DNA of 31,604 nucleotides, taken from IMG/VR virus record IMGVR_UViG_3300030012_003007, positions 1 to 31,604 of that record; one strand, 5' to 3'. This DNA is from a virus. Made by a program: the position numbers and the translations under genes. Below are positions 7,913-13,598 of this stretch, piece after piece (positions within the stretch are counted from its first letter, which is position 1; every line of letters starts with the position of its first letter). The notes below the pieces were generated by a model. It had not been told where the DNA came from, did not search any database, and saw nothing but the letters and a program-made list of their open reading frames with translations.

Positions 7913-8377
7913 TTATCTCTTACCTGTTCTAATTATGCTTATAGTTGAATCAGCTACATTGTATTTTTTAGCTAATTCTGTTCCCTTTAGTTTGCTTTTC
8001 CGTATGTCAGCTATGTCTTTGGGCTGTAGCTTTCTGCCTATGTTGTCCCTTTTGCTTTTAAACATATGTGCCATATTTTGCTTTTGTGTTGCTATCTCTA
8101 AATGGTAGGGATTTACACATTGGGGTTTATTACATATATGACTTACTACTTTACCTTTGGGTATAGTTGTTTGTGTGTGTAGCTCTATGCTAAACCTGTG
8201 TGCCAATTGTTTTCTCCCATCGTAGTAAATGTATCCGTAGTTGCCAGGACCCCCGTTTAAAGGACCTTGCCATAGCCAACATTGTTTTTTAGGGTTTTTG
8301 GGTATTTGTATGTGTGTGTAAAAAGCCCATCCCTTGTGTAAAAAGTGATTCTTTATGGGTATAAGTATCATACCCAT
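7913..8377 (-). CDS. HNH homing endonuclease with C-terminal helix-turn-helix
   Basis: 154 residues. The HNH fold is visible: NYGYIYYDGRKQLAHR (about 46-61), then SHICNKPQCVNPYHLE (79-94) with the conserved His and paired Cys, and a downstream Asn (about N100). Residues 118-152 (DIADIRKS, then TELAKKYNVADSTISIIRTG) form a helix-turn-helix for target recognition. Family role: cutting a specific phage or host site and spreading by repair. No clear ribosome site precedes the ATG at 8377, which fits the weak expression common for free-standing homing genes. It sits between two operons and is probably a recent invader. Confidence 0.88.
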   Translation of the reverse strand: MGMILIPIKNHFLHKGWAFYTHIQIPKNPKKQCWLWQGPLNGGPGNYGYIYYDGRKQLAHRFSIELHTQTTIPKGKVVSHICNKPQCVNPYHLEIATQKQNMAHMFKSKRDNIGRKLQPKDIADIRKSKLKGTELAKKYNVADSTISIIRTGKR

Positions 8378-8418
8378 ATTTAAAGTGCTGTTTTAATTAA
8401 TTCTAAACTACTTTAAAA
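8378..8418 (-). terminator. Hairpin at the end of the 220-residue gene
   Basis: TTTAAAGT and ACTTTAAA pair across about 22 nt at the 3' end of the 220-residue gene and just before the HNH start codon. It is AT-only in the stem, so it is a weak terminator candidate. It could also limit translation of the HNH gene. Confidence 0.3.
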
Positions 8419-9070
8419 TATCACTTATATAACTGGGTTCATACACTACATTTGGTCCTGCTACTTTATACCAAGTTGCTATACAACCTTTTTTCTGTTG
8501 TTCAGTGCTTACACCCTTGCCGCTGACTAATTCAATATCTATTGTTTTGTCCAATAACACTACAATAACTTGATACCCTTGGGGTCTATCCCACATTATA
8601 CAGCTGGCATCCTGCATTGACTTTTTGTTGTAGCCACCCGTGCTTTCATAAAACTTACTAACCCTAATGTTATCAACTCTATCGCCCCATTCATCAACTA
8701 TTTGTTTTACTAATTGATAATGTATGCTGTTTTTGTTTTCAACATTTCGCTTATAGTTTCTAATTGGGCTGTTCATAGCCGCCATAAACTTGTGTTTAGT
8801 TGTGTCCTGCTTTATAAGTCCCAGTGCTATTTTAAACTTTCTCTTGTCGCTATAAACATCTTGTTCATTGTCAAATAAATCAACTTTTATGCTTTTGAGT
8901 CCAAAGGGCAAACTTGCCTTGGGAGAAACTTTCTCCCCCAACTGTTGATCCTCAACGAGAGGGCGAAGCCCTTGTTCAACAGAAGTGTCATTCAAAGAAG
9001 TAGTAATTACTTGTTGTTTATTGTCGTTTATGTTGTTTATGTTGTTAATAGTTGTGCGGTTAATTTCCAT
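8408..9070 (-). CDS. Hypothetical protein, 220 residues
   Basis: The N-terminal 25 residues are Asn-rich low complexity (INNINNINDN). The rest is a mixed, mostly soluble sequence with a basic stretch near NYKRNVENKN and one Cys in DASCIMWDRP and another in GCIATWY. No membrane segment and no recognised fold. It has its own sigma70-like promoter (9104-9133) and a good ribosome site (AAGGAG), so it is expressed independently of the late units. Function unknown. Confidence 0.7.
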   Translation of the reverse strand: MEINRTTINNINNINDNKQQVITTSLNDTSVEQGLRPLVEDQQLGEKVSPKASLPFGLKSIKVDLFDNEQDVYSDKRKFKIALGLIKQDTTKHKFMAAMNSPIRNYKRNVENKNSIHYQLVKQIVDEWGDRVDNIRVSKFYESTGGYNKKSMQDASCIMWDRPQGYQVIVVLLDKTIDIELVSGKGVSTEQQKKGCIATWYKVAGPNVVYEPSYISDILK

Positions 9071-9103
9071 ATAATAATCTCCTTATTTTTATACATTTTA
9101 TAC

Positions 9104-9133
9104 ATTATACACTTTATAAGTGCTTACTGTCAA
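9104..9133 (-). promoter_or_regulatory. Sigma70-type promoter for the 220-residue gene
   Basis: Minus strand: TTGACA (9133-9128), an 18-nt spacer, then TATAAT (9109-9104), about 34 nt before the start codon at 9070. The -35 box lies inside the 3' end of the 71-residue gene. Confidence 0.65.
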
Positions 9134-9329
9134 TTGGTTTAACTGTGTTATCGTGCCAAACAAGCTCGTGCTTCTTAGGATCCCATTTCATCCAGCCACC
9201 TTTTTTAATGTGTCGTATTTGGTCTTCATATACAACCTTAAAACTTAGGTGTTGATCATAAACAGATTCTGGATGATGTTTAAACACCCAACATACTGGT
9301 CTATTTTTGTCTTGTTTGTCATATAGCAT
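9114..9329 (-). CDS. Hypothetical protein, 71 residues
   Basis: Small, His/Lys/Trp-rich, with the segments CWVFKHHPES and KKGGWMKWDPKKHE. No membrane segment, and only one Cys. The ribosome site is weak (AAGAG). An AATAAATAC motif about 20 nt upstream mirrors the TATAAATAC that drives the rightward operon, so this gene may be divergently transcribed from the same control region. Function unknown. Confidence 0.6.
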   Translation of the reverse strand: MLYDKQDKNRPVCWVFKHHPESVYDQHLSFKVVYEDQIRHIKKGGWMKWDPKKHELVWHDNTVKPIDSKHL

Positions 9330-9347
9330 ATTTGTTTCTCTTATTGT

Positions 9348-9420
9348 AATAGTATTTATTAAAAAGTGCTAAAAAATAGCTATTATAGACGATTTTTAGT
9401 TGTTTTGTATAAATACTATT
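9348..9420. promoter_or_regulatory. Symmetric divergent control region (12-bp inverted repeat with late-motif cores)
   Basis: AATAGTATTTAT (9348-9359) and ATAAATACTATT (9409-9420) are perfect inverted copies 49 nt apart. Each arm, read outward, gives an ATAAATACTATT core, with TATAAATAC on the plus strand (9408-9416) and AATAAATAC on the minus strand (9359-9351). The arms face the 71-residue gene and the rightward operon. This fits paired divergent promoters or a dimeric operator. Confidence 0.55.
9408..9416 (+). promoter_or_regulatory. TATAAATAC late-promoter-like motif, rightward operon
   Basis: The only plus-strand exact copy of the 9-mer, facing the only rightward genes. By the T4 spacing, transcription would start near 9421, giving a leader of about 190 nt that holds two hairpins. 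Confidence 0.5.
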
Positions 9421-9464
9421 GTTATATTGTATTGTATAGTTGAGACAGCCAATATAATCTCCTA

Positions 9465-9538
9465 AATCAAATTGGCATATTTGATTCCTTGGGTGCTAAC
9501 AATTAATGTCTTTATCGATAGAGGCTCAGTTAGCACCC
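9465..9538 (+). promoter_or_regulatory. Two hairpins in the leader of the rightward operon
   Basis: AATCAAAT (9465-9472) pairs with ATTTGATT (9479-9486) over a 6-nt loop. GGGTGCTAAC (9491-9500) pairs with GTTAGCACCC (9529-9538) over a 28-nt loop. The loop end GGCTCA can also pair with TGAG..CC near 9441-9450, so a pseudoknot is possible. No T run follows, so a simple terminator is unlikely. An attenuator, a leader RNA or a protein-binding site are options. The rest of 9330-9609 holds only the promoters listed separately. Confidence 0.5.
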
Positions 9539-9550
9539 TACATTTACCTG

Positions 9551-9579
9551 TTGTAAATGTTTAACAAATATGCTACAAT
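9551..9579 (+). promoter_or_regulatory. Sigma70-like promoter for the rightward operon
   Basis: TTGTAA (9551-9556), a 17-nt spacer ending TGC, then TACAAT (9574-9579), about 30 nt before the ATG at 9610. The -35 is imperfect; the extended -10 is good. Confidence 0.5.
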
Positions 9580-9609
9580 AAAGTATAAAAAAAACATAGG
9601 AGTAATAAT

Positions 9610-10233
9610 ATGCTAATTTGTGATAAATTTAAAACAGCAAAGTATAAAGAGACCAAATATGAATTTGGGCCTACTGAGTATCTTGTGCCTGAGCAAATAA
9701 GTCGTCATACATTTAATGATAATGTAGGTGATTATGATTTGCTTAACACAGTGACAGGTAGAGTAGCTTGTGGTAAGTTAATACACGATGCTCGCCTAAA
9801 ATTTAAAAATTATTTGTTAAGTTTAAAAAGCAATGGCGATATGCTTTATGAACTTGAAATGTCGCAACATAGAAACAAAGAGGGATTTTACGATCCCAAG
9901 TATAAAAACTATAATGCTAAAAGAATGGTAGAAGACGATAGGTTTATTCCTAAATACGGTAGTGTTTGGTATAAAAGTCGTTGGGGCACTGACACTTGGA
10001 GCAAAACTTCACCAACACCTAAAAAGGACGAACCATATTGGCATACTACACACAGCATACAAAAAAGCAATGATTGGATATTTGAGCATTTGGATCATAT
10101 GAAACAACGAGTAGGTGATGTTATAACACAAGATGAATTTAGAGTAATTTTTGATCACTTGGACGGATGTGTTATTGAACTTCCCTCACAAGGTGCTTTT
10201 AATGTAGCAAATACATTGTTTGATATAAATTAA
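9610..10233 (+). CDS. Hypothetical protein, 207 residues, first gene of the rightward operon
   Basis: Starts at ATG 9610 after GGAG at a good distance. The protein is soluble and rich in Lys, Asp and Tyr. Segments such as YDPKYKNYNAKRMVEDDRF, WYKSRWGTDTW and YWHTTHSIQKSNDW stand out but match no family that I recognise. It ends 12 nt before the glycosyltransferase gene, with only a ribosome site between them, so the two are co-transcribed. A role in making or presenting the acceptor for the glycosyltransferase is possible from context only. Confidence 0.8.
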   Translation: MLICDKFKTAKYKETKYEFGPTEYLVPEQISRHTFNDNVGDYDLLNTVTGRVACGKLIHDARLKFKNYLLSLKSNGDMLYELEMSQHRNKEGFYDPKYKNYNAKRMVEDDRFIPKYGSVWYKSRWGTDTWSKTSPTPKKDEPYWHTTHSIQKSNDWIFEHLDHMKQRVGDVITQDEFRVIFDHLDGCVIELPSQGAFNVANTLFDIN

Positions 10234-10245
10234 AGGAGTAATAAA

Positions 10246-11091
10246 ATGTGGATAAATGTAATTGATTATAGGGGTAAAGATAAAACTGACCCGCTATACA
10301 TAAAACGGACACAATATTTCCAAGCACAACAAATAGACTTTAAGCATTGGCAGAAACACGGACATAAATTTAGATGCTTTACACAACACAAAGACCCCAA
10401 ACATTTTTATTTGGGTTTTGATGAAGTTGTATATTTTGAGCAAAGAAAAAACAGTGAAGCTCGTGCTTACATAATGGATTGGTTATACAAAAATGACCCT
10501 AATTGGGATTGGACTGCTATGTGGGACAATGATGCTACTGTTTATTGGGATAGACCGTTTGAGGACAAGTTTAACTCTAACGATGTTCCAGAACATTTAC
10601 ATAACATTTGTAAAACAGCTGACGATTACAACATAAAACTATTTACACCGTTGTTCCCTAAAATACACAGCTACAAAGGTAGCGACGAAGTAAGTGAAAA
10701 CGACATATTTGCTAACGGGTATCACTTTAAACCTGTAGCTGAAGCAAAAGGCACTATGCTTTTTATTAAAAATATGGGTTTAACATTTGACACAAGTTTA
10801 GATGCTATGAGTGATTATGACTATGCTTGTAATGTTAGAAAGCAACCAAGAAGCATTGTAGCACACTTACAGCAATTGGCACTAAAAGAGTATGGTGATG
10901 AAGACACAAGTATTATGTTTAAAACTATAGACTTTAGAAAGAACCAAATAGATACTAACAGAGAAAAAATAAATGCTAAATGGGGTATTAACACTAAAGA
11001 CTGGGCAAAAACTAATCGTGCTAACACTAAAATTGAAAAGCTAACTAAAGACCAAAACTTTCAATACTACAATTTATTTGAATCTAATTAA
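10246..11091 (+). CDS. GT-A-type glycosyltransferase-like protein, 281 residues
   Basis: The central WTAMWDNDATVYWDRPF (about 89-104) has the DxD-type motif (D94-N-D96) that binds metal and nucleotide sugar in GT-A enzymes. Later come GTMLFIKNMGLTFD (169-182), an acidic SDYDYACNVR stretch (189-198) and a C-terminal NREKINAKWG (238-247), an arrangement seen in phage GT-A enzymes including those linked to DNA base modification. No signal peptide or membrane segment, so it acts in the cytoplasm. Likely acceptor: modified phage DNA or a virion or host protein; the sequence does not say which. AAAGGAG precedes the ATG. It is the last rightward gene and converges on the leftward lysis-type genes. 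Confidence 0.65.
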   Translation: MWINVIDYRGKDKTDPLYIKRTQYFQAQQIDFKHWQKHGHKFRCFTQHKDPKHFYLGFDEVVYFEQRKNSEARAYIMDWLYKNDPNWDWTAMWDNDATVYWDRPFEDKFNSNDVPEHLHNICKTADDYNIKLFTPLFPKIHSYKGSDEVSENDIFANGYHFKPVAEAKGTMLFIKNMGLTFDTSLDAMSDYDYACNVRKQPRSIVAHLQQLALKEYGDEDTSIMFKTIDFRKNQIDTNREKINAKWGINTKDWAKTNRANTKIEKLTKDQNFQYYNLFESN

Positions 11092-11215
11092 AAACAGCTT
11101 ATTTTAGCTTTCTTGTTAAAACAGCTAATATTAGTTAAAAATGTAGAAAAAAAAGCTACACAGAGCCCCCTACAGCACGATTTAAGCCCTACTGCTTGTG
11201 TTTGTATGTAGTAAA
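11092..11215. terminator. Convergent intergenic region with weak terminator-like pairings
   Basis: The stretch separates the end of the rightward operon from the end of the leftward operon. TTAGCT/AGCTAA and the palindrome CTAATATTAG lie in its left half. A run of eight A residues (eight T on the minus strand) lies near 11150, preceded on the minus strand by a GC-richer segment. No single strong hairpin plus T run is present, so bidirectional termination is only plausible. Confidence 0.3.
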
Positions 11216-11416
11216 TTATTTGTCTTTTGCTTGTAATTGCTTTATTTCAGCTTCGTTTTTTTTGTAATGGTCCTGTGCTATTTTTAGATACCAAGCACAA
11301 AGTTCTGGGTCAGGATGACCGTCTTTTTTTAATTTGTTAATTCTTGCTTTTAGATATGTTTGTTCGTTTTCTAAAAAGCCTAATCGTTCTTCTGGAGTTT
11401 GTTTTTGCTTTACCAT
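11216..11416 (-). CDS. Small coiled-coil-like protein, 66 residues
   Basis: A highly charged, helical sequence (for example TPEERLGFLENEQTYLKARI, and near the end KNEAEIKQLQ). No membrane segment, one Cys. The start overlaps the end of the holin-like gene by 7 nt. Leftward last gene of the small group after the fibre gene. It may be a lysis accessory or a virion helper; there is no motif to decide. Confidence 0.65.
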   Translation of the reverse strand: MVKQKQTPEERLGFLENEQTYLKARINKLKKDGHPDPELCAWYLKIAQDHYKKNEAEIKQLQAKDK

Positions 11417-11643
11417 AAACTTCTAACAAAAGGTATAAACAAAGATGCTACTAATAATAACAATATAGCCCATAATCGCATATCAAGTTTTTTTAAGTCT
11501 TCTGCTAAATGTTTTAAATGGTTATCACGGATAACTTCAATATCTTTGTGTAGTATTCTAACTTTAGTATCAATTGACTTTGTGTCTATTTCTACTTGTG
11601 TTAATCTGTCTTGTTCTTTTTTGTTCATTTTATTTTTTCCCAT
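11410..11643 (-). CDS. XhlA/holin-like membrane protein, 77 residues
   Basis: An N-terminal charged helix (about 1-55) with coiled-coil spacing (DTKSIDTKVRILHKDIEVIR) is followed by one membrane segment LWAILLLLVASLFIPFV (about 57-73) and a short basic end. This is the layout of the XhlA family of phage membrane proteins that help lysis, and its length fits. An AAGGA ribosome site precedes ATG 11643. It lies after the fibre genes, where lysis genes are often found. No endolysin was recognised nearby, so the assignment rests on topology alone. Confidence 0.55.
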   Translation of the reverse strand: MGKNKMNKKEQDRLTQVEIDTKSIDTKVRILHKDIEVIRDNHLKHLAEDLKKLDMRLWAILLLLVASLFIPFVRSLW

Positions 11644-11734
11644 TGTATCCTTTTAAAGTCCATTTCCAAAACTTCTTAAATGGCCAAAGCATAACACAAA
11701 TTAAACAAATATGTTTCCAACACTTTTTTCCCAT
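11630..11734 (-). CDS. Small cationic membrane-type peptide, 34 residues
   Basis: The frame starts at ATG 11734 with GAGG about 8 nt upstream and ends 14 nt inside the holin-like gene. It begins MGKKCWKHICLICVMLWPF and ends with several Lys, Trp and Gly residues, so one short hydrophobic stretch is flanked by positive charge. Three Cys residues are present. Position and style suggest a lysis-related membrane peptide, but it could also be a translational leader for the next gene. It is too short for family assignment. Confidence 0.45.
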   Translation of the reverse strand: MGKKCWKHICLICVMLWPFKKFWKWTLKGYNGKK

Positions 11735-11746
11735 AGTATATCCTCG

Positions 11747-12166
11747 TTAGCTTGTAGCGATAGTTGATCCTAAAGCAACTACTTTCCAATTTGATCCGTC
11801 ATAAACAGCTACACATTTAGATCCAGCATTACCGTTGCTACAGTAAGCTACATCACCTTCTTCGCTTGTTAAAGCATTTAGTTCTGTGACTGTTTTTGGG
11901 TTTAAGTTTAGTATGTCTTCAATATCAACACTACCGCCACTCACGGGAGTAATAGCTACATCACCAGTTGATTGAATGCCTGAGTTAGCAATTACTTTTG
12001 ATGTAGTAGCATCTAATTTAGCGGCACCACCTGAAGTGTTTAAGCCGTCAATTACATTTGTTAGCTCATCAACAGCATTTTTAAGTTGTGGTCTCGCATC
12101 TGCTGGGCTATCTGTGCCTGCATCTAAATATGTTGTGTTATAATTACTTTTGTTTCCCCAAGTCAT
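11747..12166 (-). CDS. Fibre/structural protein, 139 residues
   Basis: It starts MTWGNKSNYNTTYLDAGTD, then DARPQLKNAVDELTNVIDGL, an N-terminal style seen in short marine phage fibre or decoration proteins. The C-terminal part has the pattern EGDVAYCSNGNAGSKCVAVYDGSNW (given here as its key residues: paired Cys and YDGSNW), a small beta domain common in phage virion proteins. It has its own TATAAATAC motif 18 nt upstream and a GGAG ribosome site. Role inferred: tail or head fibre component. Confidence 0.6.
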   Translation of the reverse strand: MTWGNKSNYNTTYLDAGTDSPADARPQLKNAVDELTNVIDGLNTSGGAAKLDATTSKVIANSGIQSTGDVAITPVSGGSVDIEDILNLNPKTVTELNALTSEEGDVAYCSNGNAGSKCVAVYDGSNWKVVALGSTIATS

Positions 12167-12183
12167 TGTTTTCTCCTGTGTAA

Positions 12184-12192
12184 GTATTTATA
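12184..12192 (-). promoter_or_regulatory. TATAAATAC late-promoter-like motif before the fibre/lysis group
   Basis: It lies exactly between the stop of the C1q-like gene and the start of the 139-residue gene. T4-type spacing puts the transcript start near 12179, leaving a 13-nt leader with a GGAG ribosome site. Confidence 0.55.
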
Positions 12193-12810
12193 TTATACAT
12201 CAAATGTAGATACTCTATATATCTGCATTGAGCAATTTGTATCCTGTGCTGTATTTAAAGCACCCCCAGTTTCTTGTGTAATCCATATGTTAATTGTATC
12301 ACCAGCATCTAACACTAATGTTGTTGCTATGTAGTTGCTACTGCCGTTGTGGTGTATAGTTTGTTGTTCTTGTATTCCACCTGAAGCACTACCGTTTTTT
12401 CTAATTGATAAGCTGTATTGTTCTCCTGAGCTTAATCCACTTAACACTACTTTGCCCCTAATATGATAAGCACCATCGCCCCCACTTGGCACAGTAAAAG
12501 TGCCTGTTGCTGTGTTAAAAGCATTGTCAGTATCTTTTAGTTCTGTGTTAAAAACTATTTGATTTGGTGTGTTAGAACTTGGTATAGATTGGACAGCATT
12601 TCTATTTACAATAGCACATATTTGTTGTGTAGCGGCTACTGATGACTCAGTTGCTACTTCAAATTTATTTGTTGTGTCGTTGTATTTTAAAATTTTACCA
12701 TTTGCTGGCTCTACTGCTAAATCAAACATATCAATAATAGCATCAATCTTGGCTTGTGCCGCACTTATCAATCCACTTGCTGTTAATTTACTTGGCCAAT
12801 TATAACTCAT
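12193..12810 (-). CDS. C1q-like fibre protein, 205 residues
   Basis: Residues about 65-205 have the C1q/TNF-like jelly-roll pattern: IVFNTELKDTDNAFNTATG, then FTVPSGGDGAYHIRGKV, YSLSIRKNGS, TTLVLDAGDTINIWITQ and a final strand with QIYRVS. The N-terminal part holds the linker ANGKILKYNDTTNKFEV (about 36-52), also present in the 1131-residue fibre. C1q-like domains trimerise and bind surface ligands, so this is a good candidate for receptor binding near the tail tip. It is at the end of the tail operon, after the 258-residue protein. Confidence 0.7.
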   Translation of the reverse strand: MSYNWPSKLTASGLISAAQAKIDAIIDMFDLAVEPANGKILKYNDTTNKFEVATESSVAATQQICAIVNRNAVQSIPSSNTPNQIVFNTELKDTDNAFNTATGTFTVPSGGDGAYHIRGKVVLSGLSSGEQYSLSIRKNGSASGGIQEQQTIHHNGSSNYIATTLVLDAGDTINIWITQETGGALNTAQDTNCSMQIYRVSTFDV

Positions 12811-12821
12811 TATATTTCTCC

Positions 12822-13598
12822 TTATTGTTCTAACACTATGCCTTCACTGCTAACACTTAAATTACCAGCTATGCCCCTTGCTAAAATATCTACTGTAGCT
12901 GACTGTCCGCTTACATTAAAAGCATTGTTATCAACTACCCTAATTGTTTTGTTAGCTTTGCTAACTATTTCTCCAGCTAACTTTTTGTTTGTTTGCTGTT
13001 GTGGTGTTATGTTTATGTTAGTTAAAGCACCTATTTTGCTAAATGTTAGTGTGTGTGCTTCTCCGCTTACAGCTACATCATCTAATTGTTCTGTGACTGT
13101 GTCTGTTCTAACTTCCCAATTGAACTGTCCTAATTCAGGCACACCTCTTTGTGTTGTTGTGTTAAACAAATCAATAAATGCTGTAATTCTTAAATACCTA
13201 CCTGTAAATGCTCCGTATATGTCATCACAGTATCCTTCTTCGTAGTAGTTTAAAAATGTGTGTGTTATACAAGCACCGTTGTCTGTGTTGTCTGTTGTGT
13301 ATTTGCTTTGAAATGTAGCATCACTTAAATCACTGCTGTTGCCTGTTTCTATAACAGTTCTAATTGTGCCTTTAGCATTGTATCTTACTTCTACAAATCC
13401 AGTTATAGTTGATCCCAAGTCAATTATTTCTGTTTGGTATCTCAATGGTGTGCCGTTGGCACCTCCTATAGCTGGAGCACTATGAGTCACCCAACTTGTG
13501 TAGTTTTCCCAAGTTGGTGCTGTAGCCCAAGTTAAGTCTCCGTGGTGTGTTATAGTTCTTGCTATTTCGTCTAATGTTCCGTTATAACTTGCTGGCAT
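12822..13598 (-). CDS. Tail tip-associated protein, 258 residues, function unknown
   Basis: The gene overlaps the stop of the tail-tip gene (shared base), so it is translated with it. It is beta-rich: ITGFVEVRYNAKGTIRTVIE, GRYLRITAFIDLF, GALTNINITPQ and NAFNVSGQSATVDILARG are visible. There are no enzyme motifs. Proteins in this place after the tail-tip hub often form its distal extension or a fibre mount; that is inference. No signal peptide or membrane segment. Confidence 0.65.
   Translation of the reverse strand: MPASYNGTLDEIARTITHHGDLTWATAPTWENYTSWVTHSAPAIGGANGTPLRYQTEIIDLGSTITGFVEVRYNAKGTIRTVIETGNSSDLSDATFQSKYTTDNTDNGACITHTFLNYYEEGYCDDIYGAFTGRYLRITAFIDLFNTTTQRGVPELGQFNWEVRTDTVTEQLDDVAVSGEAHTLTFSKIGALTNINITPQQQTNKKLAGEIVSKANKTIRVVDNNAFNVSGQSATVDILARGIAGNLSVSSEGIVLEQ

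Noticed and set aside
11399-11656. Plus-strand 85-residue frame
   Set aside because: Antisense to the holin-like gene, with no ribosome site and no promoter.
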